Source of the DNA: an uncultured Opitutia bacterium
Lineage (GTDB): Bacteria > Verrucomicrobiota > Verrucomicrobiia > Opitutales > CAJWYM01
Length of the DNA stretch: 55,387 bases
Assembly: GCA_913049555.1 (NCBI GenBank)
Contig: CAJWYM010000013.1
Coordinates: 1-55,387 of the forward strand
Direction of reading: 5' to 3'
Below, piece by piece: positions 37,790-46,133 of this stretch. A program made the translations under genes and the position numbers. The notes beneath the pieces are model-generated. The model saw nothing but the letters and a program-made list of their open reading frames with translations, had not been told where the DNA came from and ran no database searches. Within the stretch, counting starts at the first letter, position 1, and every line of letters begins with the position of its first letter.

Positions 37790-39232
37790 CTAGATAGATA
37801 AAATATTCCAGTATTCCGAATTAAGTTTTATTGTCAAACGCAATGCAACCCGAGTGGTTTCATTGATTTTGTAGGAGTTTGAAGGCAACAAGCCTGGCAC
37901 CCACAATATTTTATTTTCGTTATTTAAGATGACAGGCAAAAAATTTCGGAGGAGCTTTGGGATTTTGCGATTGATGAAGCAATCTTTTAATTTTTTTTCT
38001 TGCTGCATTCCCAAAGGTGGATAGCGATCCCCAGTCTCTAAAGGCCTTAAGATCAAAATTTCTTTTCCCCCTTTAAATACTTTATCTGCATCTAACCAAC
38101 ACTCTTCCTTGGTATCGATTTTATCGAAAGAATGAACGGAACCCCTTTTCCAATCTACCCTAGTCGTTTCAAATTTGAAACCACCTTCCAATTCAAAACA
38201 AGAATTCACCATAATAGAATTCAATTTCCAATTGGGTGTAGAAACTTTTGTTTTTTGAGCAAAATTTAAGGTATCATTCAAAATTTCTAATGAACAATCT
38301 GGGCTTAAAGAGATGATTGCTCTTTGGGAATCAAAGAATGCATCGATAATTAGAGATAGGTTCTTACTATTCAGGTAAGATTGAAAATTCATATCTTTGG
38401 CCCAAGAATATAGAATTCTTTTAAAAGTGCTTTTGTGGAGTTCTTTTTTTTGTTTGAAAACCAATTGATTTGAAGAGGAAGCATTTTGTTTTGCTTCCCT
38501 ATATAGGTTGCAAGCAATCTGATTGAGGCAATCTGCATCGAGTTCTAATTGTGAACGACTCAGCGAGATTCCTTTCAATAAATCTCGATTTGGGTCCATG
38601 TTTTGTTGTAGTGCTGGAATAACAGATTTTCGAATTCGATTTCTCAAATGCTTCTCATTTTTATTGGTTAGGTCTTCGATCCATTCTAAACCAGAATATT
38701 GAGCGTACTTTAGAAGTGCTGATTTTGAAATTTCAATAAAAGGGCGAAGAATGATCAAATCTCCCAATTGAGAGCAGGGCTTTGGAGAGGATAACGCATC
38801 AATGCCCCCTCCTTTTGAAAGGGACATCAAAATAGTTTCAGCAACATCATTGGCATGGTGTGCTTGAAGTAAATAACATTTTGGGTTGTCGGGGGTGATT
38901 TGTCTTTGAAAAAATTGGAGCCTTGCATTCCTAGCGTCTTGTTCATTCAAAAGAGTCTGTCCTTTATCGACTTTTTCTTTAATAAACGGAATTGGATATG
39001 ATTTTAATATCTTTAGGATTGGTTTTTGATCCAAATAGCTGTCCTTCCTCATTTGATGATCGAAATGAAGAACTTTAATATTTGAAAATTGAATTATATT
39101 TTGATGCAAAAACCAGTGGAGTAGACAAATGGAATCTACGCCTCCGGAGCAGGCAATAAAAACAGGAATGTTCTTTTTCTTTAAATGCTGAAGTATTCCC
39201 TCAACTTCTACGTTCATTTCAAGATTCTGCAT
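37790..39232 (-). CDS. tilS: tRNA(Ile)-lysidine synthase
   Basis: Converts C34 of the AUA-reading isoleucine tRNA to lysidine. The 480-residue protein has the PP-loop SGGVDS at 29-34, HHANDVAETILMSLSKGGG and the N-terminal catalytic domain up to about 200, then a substrate-binding region and the C-terminal TilS domain with LRPLETGDRYPPLGM. The ATG at 39232 is preferred; a frame start at 39289 would overlap the regulator gene by 38 bases. It follows the DtxR-type regulator by 19 bases. Confidence 0.9.
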   Translation of the reverse strand: MQNLEMNVEVEGILQHLKKKNIPVFIACSGGVDSICLLHWFLHQNIIQFSNIKVLHFDHQMRKDSYLDQKPILKILKSYPIPFIKEKVDKGQTLLNEQDARNARLQFFQRQITPDNPKCYLLQAHHANDVAETILMSLSKGGGIDALSSPKPCSQLGDLIILRPFIEISKSALLKYAQYSGLEWIEDLTNKNEKHLRNRIRKSVIPALQQNMDPNRDLLKGISLSRSQLELDADCLNQIACNLYREAKQNASSSNQLVFKQKKELHKSTFKRILYSWAKDMNFQSYLNSKNLSLIIDAFFDSQRAIISLSPDCSLEILNDTLNFAQKTKVSTPNWKLNSIMVNSCFELEGGFKFETTRVDWKRGSVHSFDKIDTKEECWLDADKVFKGGKEILILRPLETGDRYPPLGMQQEKKLKDCFINRKIPKLLRNFLPVILNNENKILWVPGLLPSNSYKINETTRVALRLTIKLNSEYWNILSI

Positions 39233-39251
39233 CGGAAGAATCAAAGAGATT

Positions 39252-39917
39252 TTAAAAGGGAGCCTGAACCAAGATTTTATTGGCAGCACTGATGCCTAAA
39301 GTAATCGGTTCGTTTTCGTTTATAATTAAAGAGATCGTATCCCCAGCTCGATCGATTGATTGAACTTCTATCAGAGTATTGGGAGTGAGTTTGCTTTGAG
39401 ATATAAAATTAAGGAATTTACTGGACTGATCCGTAATACGAACAATTTGATAGAATACCGCTTCTTGAGTTTCATCAAGGGTAATAATATTGTCGATTGA
39501 AATAGACCCATCTTTTCTAGGTATCGGATCGCCATGAGGATCCCTTTTGGGGAAATTTAAGTGTTCATCTATGCGATCTAAAACTCTGTCTGAGATCGAG
39601 TGCTCTAAAACTTCTGCCTCTGTGTGAACTTCGCTCCAGTCCATCCCCAAAGTCTCTACTAAAAAATATTCAATAAGTCGGTGTCTGCGAACGACTCGAG
39701 TGGCTTGGAGAACTCCAGATTCAGTCAAGCGGACTCCTACCCTAGGAGTGTAGCTAACAAAACAAGCGTCCTCTAAAGATTTTATCATAGTTGTGGCGGT
39801 TCCAGGGGTTACCTGAAGAGCAATTGCAACTTCGCCCATAGGCATCTTATCGGTAGATTGACTATGAGTGTAAAGAAAGATTTCTTTTAAATAATTTTCT
39901 ACAGTACTTGTAACCAT
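39252..39917 (-). CDS. DtxR/MntR-family metal-dependent transcriptional repressor
   Basis: A 221-residue regulator with a winged helix at about 26-65, a dimerisation and metal domain at 70-140 and a C-terminal FeoA/SH3-like domain. Metal ligands are visible at His79, Glu83, His98, Glu102, Glu105 and His106. Glu at position 102 is like MntR rather than the Cys102 of DtxR, and position 8 (MntR Asp8) is Asn, so manganese sensing is more likely than iron but not certain. It could control metal uptake genes such as fbpABC, although the two loci are 34 kb apart. Confidence 0.85.
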   Translation of the reverse strand: MVTSTVENYLKEIFLYTHSQSTDKMPMGEVAIALQVTPGTATTMIKSLEDACFVSYTPRVGVRLTESGVLQATRVVRRHRLIEYFLVETLGMDWSEVHTEAEVLEHSISDRVLDRIDEHLNFPKRDPHGDPIPRKDGSISIDNIITLDETQEAVFYQIVRITDQSSKFLNFISQSKLTPNTLIEVQSIDRAGDTISLIINENEPITLGISAANKILVQAPF

Positions 39918-39974
39918 TAGAAATTAGAATAGTCTGATCTCTTTGAATTGGAAACTTTATATTATACATTCCAC

Positions 39975-39990
39975 ACCCAATTTTTTGGGT
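39975..39990. promoter_or_regulatory. inverted repeat between regulator gene and dprA
   Basis: ACCCAA-TTTT-TTGGGT forms a 6-bp stem in the 117-base divergent region. It lies next to a TATAAT hexamer on the minus strand upstream of the DtxR/MntR gene, so it may be an autoregulatory operator. It does not match the DtxR or MntR consensus I know. Confidence 0.35.
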
Positions 39991-40034
39991 TTGGGATTCT
40001 TTCTAAATAAGAGTGAGCTTTATTTTCCTGAAGT

Positions 40035-41165
40035 ATGAATAGAAAAAATGCTTTTATGGCTTTGAATGCATTGCCAGGTATTGGTCCCATTAAGCTTCGC
40101 CGTATCATGCAGAGCTTTGATCAAGATCCAATTGCAATCCTTAATGCTTCTGCTTCAGAACTTAAAAAACTAGAAGGAGTGGGGGATAAACTTTCAAGTG
40201 TTATCACATCGCATGAAAATTATTTTAATATTGAACGAGAGCAGTTCGTCTTAAAGTCGACTGATACACGCTTTGTTAGTTGTGAGTGTTTAGAATATCC
40301 AAAGAATCTTTTGAATATTCCTGACGCACCCATTGGACTCTATATCAAAGGAAAGTATATGCACCGCAAATTAACATTGGCGATTGTAGGAACTAGGCAA
40401 GCCTCCATCTATGGGTTGACAGTTGCTCGCAAACTTTCCAGGGAATTGGCCAATGCAGGTGTGTGTATTGTCTCTGGTATGGCTCGCGGCATAGATGGAT
40501 CTGCCCATGAGGGTGCTCTAGAAGTTGAGGGGGATACTTGGGGTGTGTTAGGTTGTGGAATTAATATTATCTATCCACCTGAGCATGTAGATTTATTTAA
40601 AAAAATGGAAACTGAGGGGACTCTCATTTCAGAGTTTCCGTTCAATCGACGAGCGGACAAGCAAACTTTTCCTCGTCGAAATAGAATTATAGCTGGAATG
40701 TGCGACGGCATGCTTGTTGTTGAGAGTGCTGCCTATGGTGGGAGTATGATCAGTGCGCGCCTAGGCATGGAATATGGCAAAACAGTTATGGCAATTCCTG
40801 GAAGAATAGAGAGTCAGGTTGCACAAGGATGTCACGATTTAATAAGAGATGGGGCTGTGTTAGTTACAAACGCGCAACAAATTGTCGATGAGTTGAGTTT
40901 TGAAAAACAAATGGAATTTAATTTTCAGAAAGATTCTAAGCCAAAGGGGATTCTTTTGAATAAATCGATCTACGAGGACTTACCCCCAGAGCAATTGCAG
41001 ATTATTAATTTGCTCAAGGGTGGTGAGAATTTAGGTCTAGAAACTTTGTCAGATCGTACGTGCCTCGATATATCTGAGTTATCTATTGCTTTGATTACTT
41101 TGGAAATTTCTAAACTTATTAAAAAGCGGGCCGATGCTACTTATGAAATTGTTCCTGTTATTTAA
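40035..41165 (+). CDS. dprA: DNA-processing protein DprA
   Basis: Loads RecA onto incoming single-stranded DNA during natural transformation. The 376-residue protein has a helix-hairpin-helix region (about 9-55), the extended Rossmann core with IVGTRQAS at 117-124 and SGMARGIDGSAH at 147-158, and a C-terminal winged-helix domain (about 310-376). It is a full-length version with all three parts. Neighbours are unrelated, and no other competence gene is in the window. Confidence 0.95.
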   Translation: MNRKNAFMALNALPGIGPIKLRRIMQSFDQDPIAILNASASELKKLEGVGDKLSSVITSHENYFNIEREQFVLKSTDTRFVSCECLEYPKNLLNIPDAPIGLYIKGKYMHRKLTLAIVGTRQASIYGLTVARKLSRELANAGVCIVSGMARGIDGSAHEGALEVEGDTWGVLGCGINIIYPPEHVDLFKKMETEGTLISEFPFNRRADKQTFPRRNRIIAGMCDGMLVVESAAYGGSMISARLGMEYGKTVMAIPGRIESQVAQGCHDLIRDGAVLVTNAQQIVDELSFEKQMEFNFQKDSKPKGILLNKSIYEDLPPEQLQIINLLKGGENLGLETLSDRTCLDISELSIALITLEISKLIKKRADATYEIVPVI

Positions 41166-41215
41166 TTTTTTTGTTAAAATTCATTTATGAGTTTCATTTC
41201 TTCTGACTCAGTCCT

Positions 41216-42325
41216 GTGAAAATCAATAAAACTAGAATTGCTTACTTTATTACCCCTCATGGTTTCGGTCATGCCACTAGAGCATGTGCTGGGATCGCTG
41301 AGCTTGCTAGTCGGAATGCTAATCTGGAATTTGAGATTTTTACCACAGTCCCCAAATGGCTGTTTGAAGAAAGTTTAATAGGCATTTCTTACCGATATAA
41401 TTATTTAGATTGTGATCTTGGACTTGTTCAAAAAAGTCCATTTCAGGAAGATATAGAAGCTACTTTAATGGAATTAAGGGAACGGATTCCTTTTGGTAAA
41501 CAAAACAATACCGAGGTACTTAAAAAACTAGAATCTTTGCAAATTCATGGGATTGTTTGTGACATTGCTCCCATGGGTATTTATTTTGCCGAAAAGTTGG
41601 GAGTCCCTTCCGTTTTAGTGGAAAATTTTACCTGGGATTGGATTTACAGTGGATATAATAAATTAGCAGAGAATGCAGATAAAGTTATAAAATATTTGGA
41701 GGATTGGTTCACTCGAGCGGATTTAAGAATACAAACGGAGCCGGTTTGCTTGCCTTCTAAAAAAGGAAGACAGGAAATTATTCAGGTAAAACCCGTAGCG
41801 AGAAGGGTTTATCAATCTAAAGAGGAGCTCTTTAAGAAGTTAGAGATTCCGGAGGATAAAAAAATTGTTAGTATTTCCATGGGAGGAATTGAAGGATCTA
41901 AAATCCCTGTTTCTTTATTGGAAAAGAGATCAGGATGTATCTTTATTTTACCAAACACCGGAAATTTTGAAGTTGAAAAATTCGGCAATAGGATCGAACT
42001 GGGTCGAAAGAGCCGTGTCTATCATCCGGATCTAATTGCTGCTAGTGACCTTGTTGTAGGGAAAATGGGGTATAGCACTTACTCTGAAACCTATTGTTTG
42101 GGGATTCCATTTTTGCATATCAAGAGAGATCAATTTAGAGAGTCTTTTATAATGGAAACTTATGCGTCTCGCAACTCATATGGGTCAGGTATCACGGAAA
42201 AAGAATTTTTGGAAATGAAATGGTTGAATGGTATTCAAAAGTGGATAAATATGAAAGTTTTGCCTCGAGAAAATGGGGTGGTCAAATTAGCTAAAGCCAT
42301 TGAGAAACTGTTTCAACTTTCATAA
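41216..42325 (+). CDS. glycosyltransferase of GT-B fold, MurG-like
   Basis: A 369-residue protein starting at a GTG, with the GT-B motif FITPHGFGHATRACAG (12-27) and the C-terminal donor-site block AASDLVVGKMGYSTYSETYCLGIPFLHI typical of GT28-like enzymes. It resembles MurG in fold but lacks its full signature; a nucleotide-sugar-dependent transferase of unknown acceptor fits best. No membrane helix or signal is seen. It lies 50 bases after dprA on the same strand, with no carbohydrate genes adjacent. Confidence 0.75.
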   Translation: MKINKTRIAYFITPHGFGHATRACAGIAELASRNANLEFEIFTTVPKWLFEESLIGISYRYNYLDCDLGLVQKSPFQEDIEATLMELRERIPFGKQNNTEVLKKLESLQIHGIVCDIAPMGIYFAEKLGVPSVLVENFTWDWIYSGYNKLAENADKVIKYLEDWFTRADLRIQTEPVCLPSKKGRQEIIQVKPVARRVYQSKEELFKKLEIPEDKKIVSISMGGIEGSKIPVSLLEKRSGCIFILPNTGNFEVEKFGNRIELGRKSRVYHPDLIAASDLVVGKMGYSTYSETYCLGIPFLHIKRDQFRESFIMETYASRNSYGSGITEKEFLEMKWLNGIQKWINMKVLPRENGVVKLAKAIEKLFQLS

Positions 42326-42407
42326 ACTGCAATCCCAAATTATTTAAGATTTCATCATCAAAAATTTAATTCCAAGCTTCATAGATTCGGCTGAAAGGGA
42401 TTGTGAC

Positions 42408-42430
42408 AACCTTTGCGGAACATAAAGGTT
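42408..42430. terminator. possible bidirectional terminator hairpin
   Basis: AACCTTT (42408-42414) and AAAGGTT (42424-42430) form a 7-bp stem with a 9-base loop in the 227-base convergent region between the glycosyltransferase and tatC. There is no strong T-run on either strand. Confidence 0.3.
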
Positions 42431-42552
42431 CACTATCAAAATTTAACAATATTTTTCGCTCTAATATCTGTCGCTTGAATCTAAATTTCTATTGCATTAT
42501 TCAAGTTAAATTCTACAAGAAAATGTTTTTTCACAGGTTTGAAAAAGGATTT

Positions 42553-43335
42553 TTAGGTATTTTTCCTACCAACAAGAAACTTACTGATCGTTAAAGCAAT
42601 TTCATAGAGCGCATACAATACTCCAGTCAGTAACACTAGAGTAATTGGGTCTCCTCCAGGAGTGATGAGTGCTGCAAAGACCATCATAATTACGAATACA
42701 ATTTTCCTAGAGGATTTCAGTTTGCTGATGGGAATTAACTCTAGGTAAGCGAAGAGGATTATCAGGAGTGGAAATTGAAAACTTATTCCTACTGCAAGAG
42801 ACAGCCAAACTACCAATCCGTAATATGCAGATGCGCTCCACAGGGGGATTAATCCCTGCCTTTCGTTCAATTTTACAGAAAATTCTAAGGAGATCGGAAG
42901 AATAAAGTAATAGGAGAGTGCAATTCCACCCAAAAAGAGGAGGGTTGCTAAAATACAGCTTGGGAGGATTGTTTTTTTTTCTTTTTGACTGAGCGCAGGG
43001 GAAATAAATCCAGCGACAAAATACATCATAAATGGAAGAGAGAGACCTAGTGCTCCAAAGAAAACCACTTGTAGGATTACAGAAAATATTCCCATCGGAC
43101 GAGAAGTTCTTAGAACTTCGCGAGCTTTTTCGGTAGAATCCATTGCTTCAGCAAGGGGTTGTAAAAGTATAGAAGTAAGATCCTGAAGATTAAATGCAAT
43201 GAGGATGCAAGCGACTATAAAAATAACGCTGCATTTAACGAGAGTGATTCTTAACTCCTCCAAGTGCTCAAGAAATCCCATATTCGAGATTCCTTGAAAA
43301 GAATCTGGATCCTCTGATTTTTCTTGTATGCGCAT
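42553..43335 (-). CDS. tatC: Sec-independent translocase subunit TatC
   Basis: Inner-membrane receptor of the twin-arginine translocase, 260 residues with six helices. The family motif FLEHLEELRITLVK sits at the N-terminus. The segment LSLPFMMYFVAGFISPALSQKEKK contains the conserved central part. A long hydrophilic N-terminus before FLEHLEEL is slightly extended. No tatA is next to it. It lies downstream of a secreted protein gene with 33 bases between. Confidence 0.93.
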   Translation of the reverse strand: MRIQEKSEDPDSFQGISNMGFLEHLEELRITLVKCSVIFIVACILIAFNLQDLTSILLQPLAEAMDSTEKAREVLRTSRPMGIFSVILQVVFFGALGLSLPFMMYFVAGFISPALSQKEKKTILPSCILATLLFLGGIALSYYFILPISLEFSVKLNERQGLIPLWSASAYYGLVVWLSLAVGISFQFPLLIILFAYLELIPISKLKSSRKIVFVIMMVFAALITPGGDPITLVLLTGVLYALYEIALTISKFLVGRKNT

Positions 43336-43368
43336 TGATTTTAAAAATTTTTATTAAATGGAATTCAA

Positions 43369-43842
43369 TTATTCCCAAAGGAAACTTTTTTCATGAGCAA
43401 ATGATTGCCCTTTTTGATCATGGATCGAAATTTTCCAAGCAATAGGAACAGAGGAAGTTTTTTGAGGCGCATCTTTTCCAGTCAGTCCGATATAAATTTC
43501 TTTCGAATGCTTAGGGGAATTATGAAATGAAAATTGGCTTTGTTGGGCTTTAGTTTTTCCATAAGGAATCCACTCTAGAACTAAACTGGAATCTTTAGGG
43601 AGTAGGTTTAAATCCCTGTCTAGTTTTACAATAAAATAAAAACCATTTTTGCGGTCTTCCTGTGTTCGAAAAACACAGCGAGATTGGGTGTCCTTATTGC
43701 CAGTAATAAATTCCGAAATTCGAGCAAAATCATTGTCCACCATATTTTTAAAACGGACCATCTTAATTTCTACAGCATGAGCAGTGATGATTCCTGAGAG
43801 CATTATGAACAAGCAATTTTTCCATAGTTTCAAAATTATCAT
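43369..43842 (-). CDS. secreted hypothetical protein
   Basis: A 157-residue protein whose signal peptide (MIILKLWKNCLFIMLSGIITAHA) is obtained from the ATG at 43842. The frame is open upstream, but that would bury the signal inside the protein. The mature part is a soluble beta-rich domain of about 134 residues with two cysteine-free halves after Cys in SRCVFRTQ. No family is recognised. The promoter ends only nine bases before the start codon, so the transcript is nearly leaderless. Confidence 0.65.
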   Translation of the reverse strand: MIILKLWKNCLFIMLSGIITAHAVEIKMVRFKNMVDNDFARISEFITGNKDTQSRCVFRTQEDRKNGFYFIVKLDRDLNLLPKDSSLVLEWIPYGKTKAQQSQFSFHNSPKHSKEIYIGLTGKDAPQKTSSVPIAWKISIHDQKGQSFAHEKSFLWE

Positions 43843-43851
43843 AAGATTCAA

Positions 43852-43878
43852 ATTATAGGGGACTGACCAAAACATCAA
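43852..43878 (-). promoter_or_regulatory. promoter of secreted protein-tatC pair
   Basis: Minus-strand TATAAT (43852-43857) with TTGATG (43873-43878) 15 bases upstream. The gap from -10 to the ATG at 43842 is nine bases, so transcription would start at or just before the start codon. Confidence 0.45.
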
Positions 43879-44050
43879 GCCTGCAAACTTCAACGAGAAT
43901 TGGATAAAAATTGGATGAGAATCTGTTCTTTTTGAAATCTTTTTGAATCTTTTGGAGCAAGATACAACCCTCAATTGTTCATTTTCTTCTCAGAGTATTC
44001 TAAAATTCATAAATAAAGTGATATAAATGGCTTAAAAATAGGGCTTTGTG

Positions 44051-44081
44051 TTGACATGTGGGGAAAAATGGCAAAAGGTGG
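44051..44081 (+). promoter_or_regulatory. mraZ: mraZ promoter region with TGG repeats (MraZ box)
   Basis: A TTGACA hexamer at 44051-44056 is followed by three TGG triplets at 44059, 44069 and 44079, exactly 10 bases apart (TGGGG-N5-TGGCA-N5-TGGTG). This matches the known MraZ target of TGGGN direct repeats with five-base spacers. I cannot place the -10 box with confidence. Confidence 0.65.
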
Positions 44082-44117
44082 TGAAGTATCCTTAATAATC
44101 TATTTGCAGTAGAATAT

Positions 44118-44588
44118 ATGTCCACCTCTCCAAGAATTCGATTTGTCGGATCATCCAGTCATAATTTGGATGGCAAATTTCGTTTGACAATTCCATCAAA
44201 GTGGAGAGGAAAAACCTCTGAGGACATGGAATTTATAGGGATGCCAGACCCTGAAGGGTGTTTAGCAATTCATCCACCAAGAATGATTGAAAAAATGGAG
44301 GATCGAGCTGCTCAAATAAGCATGGGTGACACCAAGGGTCAGGATGTGTTAGCTCAGGTTTTTGGAAACGCAGAGACCTTTTCTTTTGATAAGCAGGGTA
44401 GAATTATTCTTCCTGATGGTTTACGTGAACATGCAAATATCAAAAAAGGAATTGTTTTAGTAGGACATCTCAGTCATTTCCGAATTTGGAGTCTCGAGGA
44501 ATTTGAGAAGAAACAAAAAAAAGAGGAACGTGAGCTTAGTTCTGAAATGCAAGAATTAAAAAGGGCGCTGCAGGAGTTAGGACTGTGA
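44118..44588 (+). CDS. mraZ: transcriptional regulator MraZ
   Basis: A 156-residue DNA-binding protein built of two SpoVT/AbrB-like halves. The two DxxxR motifs are present: DGKFR at 18-22 and DKQGR at 91-95. In other bacteria MraZ binds TGG repeats upstream of its own gene and tunes the division cluster; such repeats are present here. An acidic, lysine-rich C-terminal tail (about 128-156) is longer than in E. coli. It is the first gene of the dcw cluster, and its stop overlaps the next start. Confidence 0.93.
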   Translation: MSTSPRIRFVGSSSHNLDGKFRLTIPSKWRGKTSEDMEFIGMPDPEGCLAIHPPRMIEKMEDRAAQISMGDTKGQDVLAQVFGNAETFSFDKQGRIILPDGLREHANIKKGIVLVGHLSHFRIWSLEEFEKKQKKEERELSSEMQELKRALQELGL

Positions 44589-44815
44589 AAAAAGGTTTTT
44601 CCTCTCAAAGCCTAACTTTTCAATTGAATGCAACCGGTGCAATTTGTAAGGCTCATTACCGCCTCCAAGATGAAGAAGATTTTATTGGATTGTCGAAACC
44701 GAGATTTCGAATGAACGCTTTTGAATTGAAGGAATTGGATGAGATAGAGTTACAAGAAAAGGGACTGTTGTTTAAATTCTTCAAGATTCTCCGACAATAT
44801 AAACATCTATTTTAG
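44585..44815 (+). CDS. small protein in dcw cluster
   Basis: A 76-residue protein that begins at a GTG overlapping the mraZ stop by four bases and ends one base before the rsmH GTG, so it sits fully inside the operon. It has no signal peptide or membrane helix; the C-terminus (LLFKFFKILRQYKHLF) is basic and amphipathic. I recognise no family. Tight coupling on both sides argues that it is a real gene. It may be a lineage-specific cell-division or ribosome partner, but there is no direct evidence. Confidence 0.6.
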   Translation: MKKGFSSQSLTFQLNATGAICKAHYRLQDEEDFIGLSKPRFRMNAFELKELDEIELQEKGLLFKFFKILRQYKHLF

Positions 44816-44816
44816 A

Positions 44817-45752
44817 GTGCATTCAGGTCATATATCAGTGTTGGGTAAAGAGGTCGTTTCTCTAATGGGAGACTCCGATCAGTCTTTGTATTTGGATTGT
44901 ACTTTTGGTGCAGGGGGGCACAGTCGAATGTTATTGAACAAGTACGCCTCCTCTAGGGTGATTGGATTGGATCAAGATTCCGATCGCCAGACTCAGGTGG
45001 ATGCCTTGAAGAATGAATTTCCCAATAGAATGGATTTTTACAACTACAATTTTAAAGATTTGGATCAAATTTTGGAGGATCAATTTGATGGGGTCTTATT
45101 TGATTTTGGTGTTTCCTCTTTTCAATTAGATCAAGCGGATCGAGGATTTTCTTTTTCAAAACCAGCCCCATTAGATATGAGAATGAATCGCAAACTCGGA
45201 ATTCCTGCGAGTGAGTTTTTGAATACGGCTTCTCCTGAGGTGATTCGCAAATCATTGAGGGATTATGGTCAAGAGAAAAGATGGAAGCCAGTTCTAGAGG
45301 CGATCTTGAATGCAAGAGGCTCCGAAGTCTTAGAAACTACAGATGGTTTGGCTCAATTAGTCTATGAGGCGGTGGGTCCAAAAGCCGTTCGTTTGAGTAA
45401 GATTCATCCCGCTACATTGACTTTTCAAGGAATTAGGATTGCTGTGAATGAGGAACTCTCAGTGATTGAAGAAGCTTTGCCAAAAGCTTTTGATAAACTT
45501 GCAGAAGGGGGGATCCTGATTTGTATCAGTTTTCATTCATTGGAGGACAGAATTGTAAAAAGATATTTCCGAACTTTGTGCGGACTTCCTTTGGACCGAT
45601 TTGATTCAAGACCTAAGCAAGAAAGGACGGTATCTGCAACCGCCCTTACTCGAAAACCAATGAAAGCCAGTGCTGAGGAATTGGAATTCAACCCTAGAAG
45701 TCGCTCTGCAAAACTACGTGCCATAAAGAAGGGAGTCTTTTCTAAACAATGA
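44817..45752 (+). CDS. rsmH: 16S rRNA (cytosine(1402)-N4)-methyltransferase
   Basis: SAM-dependent methyltransferase (MraW) of 311 residues that modifies C1402 in the ribosomal P site. Motifs: DCTFGAGGHS at 27-36, FDFGVSSFQLD, DMRMN, RIAVNEEL and SFHSLEDRIVKRYF. All conserved elements and the length are typical. The start is a GTG. It overlaps the next gene by four bases (ATGA). Confidence 0.96.
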   Translation: MHSGHISVLGKEVVSLMGDSDQSLYLDCTFGAGGHSRMLLNKYASSRVIGLDQDSDRQTQVDALKNEFPNRMDFYNYNFKDLDQILEDQFDGVLFDFGVSSFQLDQADRGFSFSKPAPLDMRMNRKLGIPASEFLNTASPEVIRKSLRDYGQEKRWKPVLEAILNARGSEVLETTDGLAQLVYEAVGPKAVRLSKIHPATLTFQGIRIAVNEELSVIEEALPKAFDKLAEGGILICISFHSLEDRIVKRYFRTLCGLPLDRFDSRPKQERTVSATALTRKPMKASAEELEFNPRSRSAKLRAIKKGVFSKQ

Positions 45753-46123
45753 GGCATATCAAACATGTTCTTTGGAGTCCAATAGTCATTTTTATGGGTA
45801 TCTTGATTCTTATTTTCGGAGGAACGAGTGCTCTGGGAATTGTCTGGTTACGAGCTCAAATAAATCAGACTGCTGGGATTATCAAACAACAAGAACATGA
45901 GTTGATAGTAATCGAAAGAAAAACTCGCGAGTCGAAATCTAAAATTGCGATTCTTCATCAGCCTTACAATCTTAAAAAAGCATTGCATAGTGACTTTGCT
46001 CCTACCAAAGCGGAGCAAGTGTTTGTAGTTGAAGAAAGAGCGGATGGCTCCAAAGTTGCTAAGAGAATGATTCGATCTAAAAATGGAGAGAAAGTTGTTT
46101 TTCTCGTTGGAGGTCGGAGATGA
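45749..46123 (+). CDS. ftsL: FtsL-like division protein
   Basis: A 124-residue bitopic membrane protein. One helix spans about 9-33, followed by a coiled-coil region (about 36-70, QINQTAGIIKQQEHELIVIE). This is the FtsL/DivIC pattern: a scaffold that, with FtsB and FtsQ, activates the FtsWI synthase. Primary sequence similarity is low, so the call rests on topology and on the position between rsmH and ftsI. Confidence 0.75.
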   Translation: MRHIKHVLWSPIVIFMGILILIFGGTSALGIVWLRAQINQTAGIIKQQEHELIVIERKTRESKSKIAILHQPYNLKKALHSDFAPTKAEQVFVVEERADGSKVAKRMIRSKNGEKVVFLVGGRR

Positions 46124-46133
46124 AATTAGGCTT

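Noticed and set aside
42403-42594. 63-residue open frame between the glycosyltransferase and tatC
   Set aside because: It starts at a GTG, has no domain or coupling, runs into the end of tatC on the other strand, and covers the convergent hairpin; it looks like a random frame.
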